Assembly: GCA_903834135.1 (NCBI GenBank)
Contig: CAILHZ010000008.1
Span: 113,847-177,846 of the forward strand
Direction of reading: 5' to 3'
Length of the DNA: 64,000 bases
Origin: an uncultured Opitutia bacterium
GTDB lineage: Bacteria; Verrucomicrobiota; Verrucomicrobiia; Opitutales; Opitutaceae
The notes beneath the pieces were generated by a model. The model was not told the DNA's origin. It searched no databases and saw only the letters and a program-made list of their open reading frames with translations. Shown in pieces: positions 45,012 through 53,972 of the stretch (position 1 is the first letter of the stretch; each line of letters opens with the position of its first letter). Both the position numbers and the translations under genes were made by a program.

Positions 45012-46054
45012 ACCCCGCCACCAACCTTGCGCCCAAGCTGGCGCAGCTTTACCCCGGCGTGTACAACCCAGACGGCCCGTTAGATGGCGATGTGGATGCA
45101 GATGCCCACAAGCTGCCCACCAAGCCCCTCAACACCCTACTGGGGTTTGACCTGGAAACTTACCAAATCCCGCTGGACCAACTGCTGCCCAGCAAAAAGG
45201 TGCCAGACGGCATCATGAGCACGCGCAAATACAAACAAATCGTCTCATCTATTCATGAAATTGGCCTGATCGAACCCCTGGCCGTCATCCAGCCCGATGC
45301 CAGCAAGTCTGAATACCTGTTGCTCGACGGCCATTTGCGCGTGCTGGCGCTGAAAGAGCTGGGCATGAGCGTTGGCCCCTGCCTGTTCGCCAAGGACGAC
45401 GAAACCTTCAGCTACAACCACCACATCAATAGGCTGTCCACCATCGCCGAGCACTAAATGATCCGCCGCGCCATCGACCGGGGCGTGAGCAAGGAGCGGC
45501 TGGCCAGGGCCTTCAACGTGAATCTGAGCGCTATCAACCGGCGCGTCAATTTACTTGAAGGCATTTGCACTGAAGCGATAGATCTTTTGCAGGACAAGCA
45601 ATTCACACCAGATGTGACGCGTATCCTGCGCAACATGAAAGGGGCCAGGCAGGTGGAGGCGGTGGAGCTGATGATCGCCAGCAACACCATCACCGTGGCG
45701 CATGCTGAGGCCCTGCTCAAGGCCACGCCACCGGATCAGCGCACCGATGTGAAGCCGGCGGAAGGGGAAAAGAAGACCGCACCCATCGAGCAAATCGAAA
45801 AGCTGGAAAAAGAGACGAGCCAGGTGGAAGCAACTTACAAGGAGGCTGAAAACCATTACGGCTCAGACCTACTTAACCTGGTAGTGGCCAAGGGCTACTT
45901 GAACAAGCTGCTGGCCAACGCGGCCGTCAAAAGCTACATCGAGAGAAAAGAGCCAGAGATTTTGAGCCACCTGGAGCTGGTGGCCAACACCGTCAGCATG
46001 GAAGAGGCGGTGCAGCAGCAACAGGGCGAAGCGGTGCTCAGCGCGGAGGGGTAA
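45008..46054 (+). pseudogene. RepB-type ParB protein gene interrupted by an in-frame TAA
   Basis: Two open frames in the same register (45008-45457 and 45458-46054) make one protein of about 348 residues. The first part has a ParB N-terminal domain: STRKYKQIVSSIHEIGLIEPL and LLLDGHLRVLALKELG. The second has the helix-turn-helix KERLARAFNVNLSAINRRV and the RepB C-terminal helices. They are separated only by TAA at 45455-45457, in a place where homologous proteins continue (EH, any residue, MIRRAI). A single base change from AAA, CAA or GAA explains it. Re-initiation at the ATG directly after the stop is possible. Confidence 0.75.
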
Positions 46055-46076
46055 AAGGAAATGGCTGCTGTTCGAC

Positions 46077-46095
46077 ATGCAAATATTTTTTGCAT
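46077..46095. repeat. Inverted repeat after the RepB-type gene
   Basis: 7-bp arms ATGCAAA / TTTGCAT with a 5-nt AT loop, 22 bp after the RepB-type gene stop. It has no T tract after the stem, so a terminator role is uncertain. Confidence 0.4.
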
Positions 46096-46196
46096 CGCAC
46101 CAAATTGGGTTAATCATTGACTAAAATCGTTTAAAAGTAAAACGATAGTGCGTTACCGGCCAACCTGTCACACGTCCATCTGGGCGCCTACTGGCT

Positions 46197-46204
46197 GCGG
46201 TAGC
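46197..46204 (+). promoter_or_regulatory. ops-like element (GCGGTAGC)
   Basis: The eight bases GCGGTAGC match the core of the ops/JUMPstart element (GGCGGTAGCGTG) that recruits RfaH-type antiterminators to long polysaccharide operons. It lies 22 bp upstream of the first gene of the rfb-type operon, where such an element would be expected. The match is short and could be chance. Confidence 0.3.
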
Positions 46205-46226
46205 TATTCCAAACCAAATTTACCCG

Positions 46227-46646
46227 ATGACCACACGCCGCCAGACTGCCAACGACGACACCTTGTTTTGGACACTCAAAGTGCTCCAGGAAAACCCTGG
46301 CGTGAGCCAGCGCACCTTGGCCAAAGAAGTGGGCATCAACGTCAGCACCATCAACTTCTGCCTGAAAGCCCTGGTGGAAAAAGGTTGGATCAAGATGGGC
46401 AACTTCAGTAAGAACCCGGACAAACTGAGCTACGCCTATCTGCTCACCCCGGCTGGAGTGGCTGAAAAGGCTGTGCTGACCAAACGCTTCTTGCAACGCA
46501 AGATGGCTGAGTATGAAAAGCTGCGGGGGGAAATCGAAGCGCTGCAACTCCAGGTAGACCAACCAGCGACCACCCCAGATATGCCCACAGCACCCTGCCG
46601 GCAAGCAACGGCAAACAATTCAGTAAAAAGGATTCCCAAAGAATGA
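46227..46646 (+). CDS. MarR-family EPS-associated transcriptional regulator
   Basis: A 139-residue winged-helix protein. The DNA-binding part is [37 protein letters not shown], with wing KGWIKMGNF. The following AYAYLLTP-type segment (here [32 protein letters not shown]) is characteristic of the small MarR-like regulators that precede exopolysaccharide operons in Proteobacteria. The C-terminal 25 residues are longer and less regular than usual. Its stop overlaps the rfbF start by 4 bp (ATGA), so it heads the operon. Confidence 0.88.
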   Translation: MTTRRQTANDDTLFWTLKVLQENPGVSQRTLAKEVGINVSTINFCLKALVEKGWIKMGNFSKNPDKLSYAYLLTPAGVAEKAVLTKRFLQRKMAEYEKLRGEIEALQLQVDQPATTPDMPTAPCRQATANNSVKRIPKE

Positions 46647-47416
46647 AAGCAGTCATATTGGCAGGCGGCCTAGGCACACGCCTCAGTGAAGAAACAGCTA
46701 CCCGACCCAAACCCATGGTTGAAATCGGCGGCCGCCCCATCCTGTGGCACATCCTCAAGATGTACTCCCACCATGGCATTAATGACTTTGTGATCTGCTG
46801 CGGCTACAAGGGCTATCTGATTAAAGAGTACTTTGCCAACTATTTTTTGCACATGTCAGACGTTACTTTTGACATGCAATCCAACCATATGGAAGTCCAC
46901 CAAAAGCGCGCTGAACCCTGGACGGTGACACTTGTTGACACTGGTGACAACTCCATGACCGGCGGCCGCTTGCGCCGCGTGGCCGACTACGTCAAAGATG
47001 AAGATGCCTTTTGCTTTACCTATGGTGATGGCGTAGGTGACGTGGACATCACTGCCACCATTGCCTTCCACCGTAGTCATGGCAAAGATGCCACCCTTAC
47101 CGCTACCTACCCGCCCGGCCGATTTGGAGCACTCGACATCCAAAAGAACCAGGTGATGAGCTTCAAAGAAAAACCCAAGGGTGACGGCGCGTTTATCAAT
47201 GGCGGCTTTTTTGTGCTGTCACCCAGGGTACTCAGTCACCTAAAAGACGATAGCACTATATGGGAACAGCAACCGCTGATGCAACTTGCCACTGAAGGCC
47301 AGTTGATGGCATATCAACACCACGGTTTCTGGCAACCCATGGACACGTTACACGACAAAATGACACTTGAAAATCTGTGGGCCAGTGGCCAAGCCCCTTG
47401 GAAGAAGTGGGACTGA
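46643..47416 (+). CDS. rfbF: Glucose-1-phosphate cytidylyltransferase
   Basis: A 257-residue nucleotidyltransferase making CDP-glucose from CTP and glucose-1-phosphate. The signature [27 protein letters not shown] start is complete, and [12 protein letters not shown] is the metal-binding region. It is the first committed step to CDP-3,6-dideoxyhexoses (abequose, paratose, tyvelose, ascarylose). It is coupled to the MarR gene upstream and separated by 1 bp from rfbG. Confidence 0.95.
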   Translation: MKAVILAGGLGTRLSEETATRPKPMVEIGGRPILWHILKMYSHHGINDFVICCGYKGYLIKEYFANYFLHMSDVTFDMQSNHMEVHQKRAEPWTVTLVDTGDNSMTGGRLRRVADYVKDEDAFCFTYGDGVGDVDITATIAFHRSHGKDATLTATYPPGRFGALDIQKNQVMSFKEKPKGDGAFINGGFFVLSPRVLSHLKDDSTIWEQQPLMQLATEGQLMAYQHHGFWQPMDTLHDKMTLENLWASGQAPWKKWD

Positions 47417-47417
47417 A

Positions 47418-48482
47418 ATGACAGTAAAACCAGATTTCTGGCGCGGCAAACGCATTTTTTTAACCGGCCACACCGGCTTCAAAGGTAGTTGGCTGAGCCT
47501 GTGGCTGCAAAGCCTGGGCGCACAAGTACACGGCTTGGCGCTAGAGCCCCCCACCTCGCCCAACTTATTCACCGTGGCGCAAGTGGAAGCAGGCATGGCC
47601 AGCCACACTATCGGCGATATCCGTGACCTGAGCACCGTGCAAAAGGCCATGCAGGTAGCACAGCCAGACATTGTCATCCACATGGCCGCGCAGCCCTTGG
47701 TGCGACTGTCTTATGCAGAGCCAGTCGAAACCTACGCCACCAACGTCATGGGCACAGTGCATATGTTGGAGGCAGCCCGAAGCACACCCAGCGTCAAAGC
47801 CATCGTGGTGGTCACCACCGACAAGTGCTACGAAAACAAAGAATGGGCCTGGGGCTACAGAGAAAACGAGCCCATGGGAGGGCACGACCCCTATAGCAAT
47901 AGCAAGGGCTGTGCCGAGCTGGTTACCAGTGCTTACCGCAACTCCTTTCTTCAAGGTCAAGGCATCGCGTTAGCAAGCGCCCGAGCAGGTAACGTTATTG
48001 GCGGCGGTGATTGGGCAGCAGACCGCTTGGTGCCAGACATCCTCAGAGCTTTTGAGACCAACCAGCCCGTTACCATTCGCAACCCTCACGCCACCCGCCC
48101 GTGGCAACACGTGCTAGAGCCCCTAGGTGGCTACTTGACATTGGCAGAACACCTGTACACCAAGGGCCAAGCCTATGCCGAGGGATGGAACTTCGGCCCC
48201 AAAGACGACGATGCCCAACCAGTGCAATGGATTGTTGAGCACATGGTGTCCAGTTGGGGTAACGGTTCAAGCTGGCAGCAAGACGGTGGAGTCCATCCGC
48301 ATGAAGCCAACTACCTCAAGTTAGATATTTCCAAAGCCAAAGCCCGGTTGAGTTGGCAACCCCGCTGGCACTTGGCAACTTCCTTAGAACTCATCACCAC
48401 TTGGCACCAAGGCTACTTAGCCAACGATGACATGAAAAAACTGTGCTTAGCTCAGATTCACAAATACTCATCATCCATCTAA
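47418..48482 (+). CDS. rfbG: CDP-glucose 4,6-dehydratase
   Basis: A 354-residue extended SDR starting at ATG 47418 (MTVKPDFWRGKRI). The NAD motif is FLTGHTGFKGSW, the catalytic YxxxK is DPYSNSKGCAE, and VVTTDKCYEN holds the active-site Asp/Lys region of dehydratases. It turns CDP-glucose into CDP-4-keto-6-deoxyglucose. The length is standard. Confidence 0.95.
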   Translation: MTVKPDFWRGKRIFLTGHTGFKGSWLSLWLQSLGAQVHGLALEPPTSPNLFTVAQVEAGMASHTIGDIRDLSTVQKAMQVAQPDIVIHMAAQPLVRLSYAEPVETYATNVMGTVHMLEAARSTPSVKAIVVVTTDKCYENKEWAWGYRENEPMGGHDPYSNSKGCAELVTSAYRNSFLQGQGIALASARAGNVIGGGDWAADRLVPDILRAFETNQPVTIRNPHATRPWQHVLEPLGGYLTLAEHLYTKGQAYAEGWNFGPKDDDAQPVQWIVEHMVSSWGNGSSWQQDGGVHPHEANYLKLDISKAKARLSWQPRWHLATSLELITTWHQGYLANDDMKKLCLAQIHKYSSSI

Positions 48483-48494
48483 TTTGAACCAAAT

Positions 48495-49838
48495 ATGACT
48501 ACCTCCACTATTCAATTTACACCCAAAGCCCCAGATGTCATCCGCCGTGAAATCGCAGCGTTGGTGCAGCAATATGCAGACGCTGTTTACGTGCCACAAG
48601 CATTTGTTCCTGGTCAAACGGTTGTCCCTCCCTCTGGCAAAGTCATTGGCGCCCAAGAACTCAAGAACATGGTTGATGCGTCCCTGGATGGATGGCTCAC
48701 CACCGGTCGCTTTAACGCCGAGTTTGAGAAGAAGCTCGCCGCCTTCATCGGCATCAAACACCTGATTACCGTCAATTCCGGCTCGTCGGCCAATCTTGTC
48801 GCCTTTAGCACCCTCACATCCCCTAAATTGGGTGAGCGCGCCATCCAAAAAGGCGATGAAGTTATCGGTGTTGCCGCAGGCTTTCCAACCACCGTCAACC
48901 CCATTCTGCAATTTGGCGCGGTGCCGGTGTTTGTGGATGTGGACCCGCTTACTCACAACATTGATGCCAGCAAGATCGAAGCCGCCATCAGCCCCAAAAC
49001 CAAAGCCATTATGTTGGCGCACAGTCTGGGCAACCCCTTTAATCTGGACGTGGTCACCGCCCTGTGCAAAAAGCACAACTTGTGGCTGGTAGAAGACTGC
49101 TGCGACGCGCTGGGCACCACCTACCGTGGCCAGATGGTCGGCACCTTTGGCGACATCGGCACCCTGAGCTTTTACCCGGCCCACCACATCACCATGGGCG
49201 AAGGTGGTGCGGTGTTCACCAACAACGACGAACTCAAAACCATCGCACAGAGCTTTCGTGACTGGGGGCGCGACTGCTATTGCCAGCCTGGCAAAAACAA
49301 CACCTGCGGCAAACGCTTTTGCCAGCAATTAGGTGACCTGCCCCATGGCTACGACCATAAGTACACCTATAGCCACCTGGGCTACAACCTCAAAATCACC
49401 GACATGCAGGCGGCTTGCGGTTTGGCCCAACTGAAAAAAGCCCCAGAGTTCATCCAGGCGCGCAAGAACAACTTTGCCTTTTTGAAAGAACGTCTCAAAG
49501 ACTGCGAAGAATATGTCCATCTGCCCGAGCCCACCGAACACTCAGACCCGTCCTGGTTCGGCTTCCCCATCACGCTCAAGGACAACTGCCCGGTCACCCG
49601 GCTTGACCTGCTGACTTACCTGGACCAGAACAAGGTGGGCACCCGCCTGCTGTTTGCCGGCAACCTGACCCGCCAGCCCTACATGTTGGGGGCCAACTAC
49701 CGCATCTGTGGCGAGCTCACCAACACCGACAACGTGATGAACAACACCTTCTGGATTGGCGTGCAGCCAGCTTTGACACGGGAGATGCTGGAATTTTCGG
49801 CTGCGAAGATCGAGAGTTACCTGGGTGTGAATTTCTGA
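48495..49838 (+). CDS. rfbH: CDP-4-keto-6-deoxyglucose 3-dehydrase (E1)
   Basis: A 447-residue DegT-fold enzyme that uses PMP and a [2Fe-2S] cluster to remove the 3-hydroxyl. The internal-aldimine lysine is replaced by histidine in [14 protein letters not shown], the E1 hallmark. The cluster cysteines are visible in VEDCCDAL and in [18 protein letters not shown]. It needs an E3-type reductase, which is not seen in the window. It is third in rfbFGH. Confidence 0.95.
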   Translation: MTTSTIQFTPKAPDVIRREIAALVQQYADAVYVPQAFVPGQTVVPPSGKVIGAQELKNMVDASLDGWLTTGRFNAEFEKKLAAFIGIKHLITVNSGSSANLVAFSTLTSPKLGERAIQKGDEVIGVAAGFPTTVNPILQFGAVPVFVDVDPLTHNIDASKIEAAISPKTKAIMLAHSLGNPFNLDVVTALCKKHNLWLVEDCCDALGTTYRGQMVGTFGDIGTLSFYPAHHITMGEGGAVFTNNDELKTIAQSFRDWGRDCYCQPGKNNTCGKRFCQQLGDLPHGYDHKYTYSHLGYNLKITDMQAACGLAQLKKAPEFIQARKNNFAFLKERLKDCEEYVHLPEPTEHSDPSWFGFPITLKDNCPVTRLDLLTYLDQNKVGTRLLFAGNLTRQPYMLGANYRICGELTNTDNVMNNTFWIGVQPALTREMLEFSAAKIESYLGVNF

Positions 49839-49850
49839 ATTGGGTCAGCC

Positions 49851-50255
49851 ATGAATGCTTCCTCCCCAACACCGACCACGCCGTCAGCGTCAACAGACCA
49901 GCCGAGCTTTGACGCCAAAGTGCTGCGCAAAACCGTGCTCGACTATATTCACCCATTTGATTTTTACAGTTTGGTCAACGCGATACTTGCCGCGCCTGCG
50001 GCCAATGCGGTGGTTGATGCTTACAGCAAAGCTCCCATTGACAAACCAACCCTGATGGCTGTCATGCAAGAGATGTTTGGCTTGCAGTATGAAGCTGTTC
50101 AAACGGGCGCCGGTGTGAATGCCAGGGGTGGCAAGCCATACTACTGTTCGTTGAATAGGCGGGCTGAGGGGTTCGGGTATTTGCCAGCGTTGACGTCCTT
50201 ACAGGGCGTTTTGGAAGAGGCTGCGCACGCATTGCACCTGCATCCTAATGAATAA
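49851..50255 (+). pseudogene. Probable C-terminal remnant of an NAD-dependent epimerase
   Basis: A 134-residue frame. Residues about 31-134 look like the last third of an extended-SDR protein: LDYIHPFDFYSLVNAIL resembles the usual RDFIHPxD segment. VVDAYSKAPIDKPTLMAVM and GFGYLPALTSLQGVLEEA resemble the C-terminal substrate-binding and terminal helices. The Rossmann glycine motif and YxxxK are absent, and a Ser/Thr/Pro stretch stands in their place. In rfbFGH clusters an epimerase/reductase gene normally comes next, so this is probably its truncated relic. It could also be a genuine small protein. It overlaps the flippase start by 8 bp. Confidence 0.5.
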
Positions 50256-51624
50256 CGCAGTGCTTCGTTTCAGAGCCATCTTTCGCCAGAAGGTCTCCCG
50301 TTGGCAAGCGATTGCTGGCCTGGATTTCCATGTTCTGGTCACGTTGCTCTTTCGGGGTTGGGCCGTCGTTGCTGGTGGGGCCACAGTATTCCTGTTGCCG
50401 CTTTGGTTGAGTCCTATCGAGCAGGGTTATTACTTCACCTTAGCAAGCGTGCTTGCGCTTCAGATATTTTTTGAACTGGGGTTGAACCAGATCGTCATGC
50501 AGCTTGTCAGCCATGAAGTGGCGAACTTAGCCGAAACGTCCGACGGTAGGCTGACTGGCAAAGAATCGCATCTGGGTCGGTTAAGTTCACTGGCGCGGCT
50601 GATACGCCGTTGGTATGGTGTTTCGGCCATTCTGTTCGCGATCATAGGGGGCGTTGCCGGTGCCGTTTTCTTTAGCCAAAAAGGAACTGAACCCATGTCC
50701 GTTTGGCTGGGTGTATGGGTTGTGTTGGTTGGTGCCACCGCAGTCAACTTATGGCTAAGCCCGGGGCTGGCGGTAATGGAAGGCTGTGGCAAAGTTGGGC
50801 AGGTTGCGCGACTGCGCTTGGTGCAATCGGTGCTGGGTTACGCGTGTCTTTGGGCAGCTTTGCTGTCTGGAACAGGTCTTTGGGCTGCAACTGCGGTGCC
50901 AGTCGTCAGCGCGGTATGTACAGGTTACTGGCTAAAGACGCATGGCAATATGTTGCGTTGGCTGTCCGGCCGTACGATTGACCTACAAAACCAGTTGAGA
51001 TGGCGCACTGACGTGCTTCCACTGCAGTGGCGCATTGCATTAAGCTGGGTCAGTGGTTACCTTATATTTAATCTGTTCACGCCCATGGTTTTTTCACATC
51101 ATGGTGCGGTTGAAGCGGGGCGGCTTGGCATGGCGTTGACAGTGTTCTCCGCCATATCATCTATCGGTATGAGCTGGGTTAACGCCAAGGCACCTAATTT
51201 CACAATGCACATTGCCCGTGGCGAGCGATGCGAACTAAATACCTTATTTAAAGCTTTGATTCTCCGTTCAACAGTAGTTATAGCATTAACGTCTACATGT
51301 GTCGTATTAGTAGCTTGGTATTTAAACCAGCTAGGCTTATCATTGATACTACGCATAGCATCCCCTAGCGTTTTGGTTGTCTTGGCGATAGTAACGACTA
51401 TCAATTCAGCGATATTTTCTATGGCCATCTACATGCGCGCGCATCGTGAAGAGCCGATGCTGACTCTGTCCATCGTTGTTGGTATATTGACCGCGTGTGT
51501 CGTTTATATTGGTATAAGCTATGGCGTTCTCATTATGATGTTTCTATACATGACAATTACATTTTTTATCTCGTTGCCATGGACCATATGGTTATTTGTA
51601 AATTATTACAAAAGGACTATGTGA
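50248..51624 (+). CDS. wzx: Wzx-type polysaccharide flippase
   Basis: A 458-residue polytopic protein with about twelve membrane segments and short, basic loops, as in the polysaccharide transporter (PST/MOP) family. PLWLSPIEQGYYFTLASVLALQIFFELGL near the N-terminus is characteristic of O-antigen flippases. It moves undecaprenyl-linked oligosaccharide units across the inner membrane. The stop overlaps the next ATG (TGATG). Confidence 0.8.
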   Translation: MNNAVLRFRAIFRQKVSRWQAIAGLDFHVLVTLLFRGWAVVAGGATVFLLPLWLSPIEQGYYFTLASVLALQIFFELGLNQIVMQLVSHEVANLAETSDGRLTGKESHLGRLSSLARLIRRWYGVSAILFAIIGGVAGAVFFSQKGTEPMSVWLGVWVVLVGATAVNLWLSPGLAVMEGCGKVGQVARLRLVQSVLGYACLWAALLSGTGLWAATAVPVVSAVCTGYWLKTHGNMLRWLSGRTIDLQNQLRWRTDVLPLQWRIALSWVSGYLIFNLFTPMVFSHHGAVEAGRLGMALTVFSAISSIGMSWVNAKAPNFTMHIARGERCELNTLFKALILRSTVVIALTSTCVVLVAWYLNQLGLSLILRIASPSVLVVLAIVTTINSAIFSMAIYMRAHREEPMLTLSIVVGILTACVVYIGISYGVLIMMFLYMTITFFISLPWTIWLFVNYYKRTM

Positions 51625-52625
51625 TGTTAAGCCCCTTGCTAACGATAGTTGTGCCAACATATAATCGTGCAGAATGTCTGTCGTTGCTATTAACGACGTT
51701 AACGGCGGAGCTGCAAGGTCTCAATGATAAGGTTATGGTCATTATTGGGGATAATGCATCAACAGACCACACGCCAACAGTGACAAATGGGTTTCTGACC
51801 GCTAATCCTACCGCAAAGATCTTGCGGCACTCAGTGAATTTAGGCCCTGACGAAAATTTTAGTACATGTATTGACAATGTACTCTCACGTTTTTTCTGGA
51901 TTATCTCTGATGATGATCTCCCAAAATTTGGGGTTATAAGGCATATTGTTCAACTGCTAGACGACGATGTACCCGACCTGCTCTATTTGAACAGTGAGTG
52001 GTTACCGCACCTCACAGGACCTACTAATGGCAAGCCCGTCCCTAATCTATCGGCGAACTTGCTTTCACGAGCAGAATTCGCACGAAAAGTCAACTTTGGG
52101 GTGACCTTTATCACCGGTATGGTCGTGAACTTGGAGCGTCTTCGCGAACTGAATCCAGAATTCAGAAGCAGACAATTTGCAGGGACTAACCTCGTCCAGC
52201 TTGGCTGGGTATTGCCTCTTCTAATGGCCGGCAGCCGCTTGCAGCTTATTGAACAGCGATGCGTGCTTGCCACCTCTGGGAATTCTGGGGGCTATAAATT
52301 ATTTACAGTGTTTGGCACAAACTTTCCAAAAATACTAGATATCGCATGCGGTCCAACTTCAGTCGTTTACAAAATAATAATGAAGTTTTTAATTTGGAGT
52401 CAAATACCTAGTTTATTATGGTTAAATCGCTTCGGAAAATTAGGTACTTTCAATGAAGAAAACATATTGCTTTCATTGGCACCACTAAGAAAGACATTAG
52501 CATACTGGATTATAATGAGACCGATTATACATTTTCCAAGATTTTTCGCTTCCATCGCATGGTTCTTTTCTAAAATTATTATACGAATTTTTAATATTAA
52601 ATTTATACTACTGCGTAAAATTTAG
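51624..52625 (+). CDS. GT2 family glycosyltransferase
   Basis: A 333-residue GT-A enzyme from the ATG at 51624 (MLSPLLTIVVPTYNRAE). The donor site includes VIIGDNASTD and the DxD-like ISDDDLP. The C-terminal third is hydrophobic and basic, perhaps membrane-associated. Base composition shifts to AT-rich from about 52,300, within the gene. It is coupled to wzx by a 1-bp overlap; the sugar is unknown. Confidence 0.88.
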   Translation: MLSPLLTIVVPTYNRAECLSLLLTTLTAELQGLNDKVMVIIGDNASTDHTPTVTNGFLTANPTAKILRHSVNLGPDENFSTCIDNVLSRFFWIISDDDLPKFGVIRHIVQLLDDDVPDLLYLNSEWLPHLTGPTNGKPVPNLSANLLSRAEFARKVNFGVTFITGMVVNLERLRELNPEFRSRQFAGTNLVQLGWVLPLLMAGSRLQLIEQRCVLATSGNSGGYKLFTVFGTNFPKILDIACGPTSVVYKIIMKFLIWSQIPSLLWLNRFGKLGTFNEENILLSLAPLRKTLAYWIIMRPIIHFPRFFASIAWFFSKIIIRIFNIKFILLRKI

Positions 52626-53034
52626 GATTCGTAAAAATATTTTGGACATTTAAATTTATAAACAAATTTATACAATAAACATTTCTAAGTGCATTTTATA
52701 ATATAAGTTTTCTATTATTTTTGGTAAAATAATTACTCAAAAACTTAGTCCCATATTCTACCAAATCTCAAATTAGATTAATTTCGCCACCGCAAATGTT
52801 TTGATGGCAACCATAGATTTGACCATTTTAGACCAGTATAAATTTTAAAGGCGATCGATGGAATTATTAAATACTATTTCATAGTCTTGGATCGGAAGCA
52901 ATTCTAAAACTTCTTTGCTGCCAAGATATGTCTAAGAATGAGTTTGTTTCTTTGCAATTTTTGCATTTCTTTGAATTTGCCAGCACAACTAATGAAAAAT
53001 TATTTTTCACGTATGATATTTAGGAATAAAATAA
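52626..53034. other. AT-rich intergenic stretch with possible decayed coding remnant
   Basis: 409 bp without an intact gene, far richer in A/T than the rest of the island. On the minus strand, around 52,760-52,960, two adjacent frames read protein-like (SKEVLELLPIQDYEIVF, then FKIYTGLKWSNLWLPSK) but are broken by stops and a frame change. This may be the tail of a lost gene; the signal is weak. Confidence 0.35.
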
Positions 53035-53811
53035 ATGAAGCGCACAATCAAAAAAATTATTAAATTGTATTTAACAATGGGAATGCTTTCTGCAACCAAG
53101 AAGCTTTTTCTTTACCCGATCAATCGTGCCAAATGGCACAAAAATAGATTTCAGATATTTAAACTCGCTGACTCCGAAAGTAGATTTACTAGAATTTATG
53201 AAACCAATCATTGGAAGAGTGAGGAAAGCGTCAGCGGAACAGGGTCAACGCTTAGCTATACAAAAAATTTACGGTAAAACTTACCGGAGTTAATCAAAAC
53301 GTTTTCGATTAAATCGATATTTGATGCACCTTGCGGTGACTTTAAATGGATGAATTAATTTCTTAAAATGCATCCTCTCAAATATGTTGGTGGTGATATC
53401 GTAAAACCGTTAATTGATAATTTAAATACTACAAAACAACAAGCAACAGCCTTACAAAAGCCAACTTTTTTGCATTTCGATATTACAAAGAATGAATTTC
53501 CAAAAGTTGATTTATGGTTATGCAGGGATTGCTTGTTCCACTTATCCTATCACGTTACCTGGCTAGCATTAGATAAATTTATTCAGTCTTACATTCCGTA
53601 TATGTTGACTACAACTCATTGTAATTCAAGTAATTTTTTAAATAGCGATATTAAATCCGGCGAATTCAGATTCATGGATTTATTTCTATCGCCATATAAT
53701 TTCCCCGAGCCGCTTTACAGGGTCGAAGATTGGCAAAGTCCAGATACACCGAGAGAAATGTGCCTTTGGTCAAGAGAGCAGATTCTTATTGCAATGAATA
53801 AAAATAATTGA
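53035..53811 (+). pseudogene. SAM-dependent methyltransferase gene with two in-frame TAA stops
   Basis: One reading frame runs from ATG 53035 to 53811 and is interrupted only by TAA at 53275-53277 and 53356-53358. Read through, it gives about 256 residues with a class I methyltransferase pattern: a basic N-terminus, FDAPCGDFKW (SAM motif I), YVGGDIVKPL (motif II), and VDLWLCRDCLFHLSY. Both stops replace codons inside otherwise continuous homologous sequence. It is strongly AT-rich compared with its neighbours, so it was probably acquired separately and then inactivated. Confidence 0.75.
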
Positions 53812-53849
53812 ATAGTATGTTTAAAAATGTTATTCTGCGCTTTAAATAA

Positions 53850-53972
53850 TTGAAGTTAATTCATAGCCTGCCAGATGTCGCCGCAGCAACCGATGCTCTG
53901 ACAACATATCTGAAGATTGTCTCCAGCAAGGTGTCCCCCCTGCCCTTTAGTACCATGAGTCGAACGATATGA
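53850..53972 (+). pseudogene. C-terminal tail of a lost gene upstream of the polymerase
   Basis: A 40-codon frame ending LPDVAAATDALTTYLKIV, then about 15 residues. Its stop overlaps the ATG of the next gene by 4 bp (ATGA), the usual arrangement for the end of a coupled upstream gene. The composition flips from AT-rich to GC-rich near 53,865. It probably represents the surviving 3' end of an operon gene cut by the AT-rich insertion. The family is not recognisable. Confidence 0.4.

Noticed and set aside
46117..46149. Sigma-70 promoter with TTGACT upstream of the MarR gene
   Set aside because: The -35 box is good but no -10 box lies at 16-18 bp spacing, so it was not listed as a feature.
48471..49328. 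Minus-strand frame of 285 codons
   Set aside because: Antisense shadow of rfbH, whose PLP/iron-sulfur signatures are unambiguous.
45455..53358. Reassignment of TAA to a sense codon in the island
   Set aside because: Several intact genes here, for example the RepB-type gene itself, rfbG and the wild-type neighbours, end normally with TAA or TGA, so the internal TAAs are better read as mutations.
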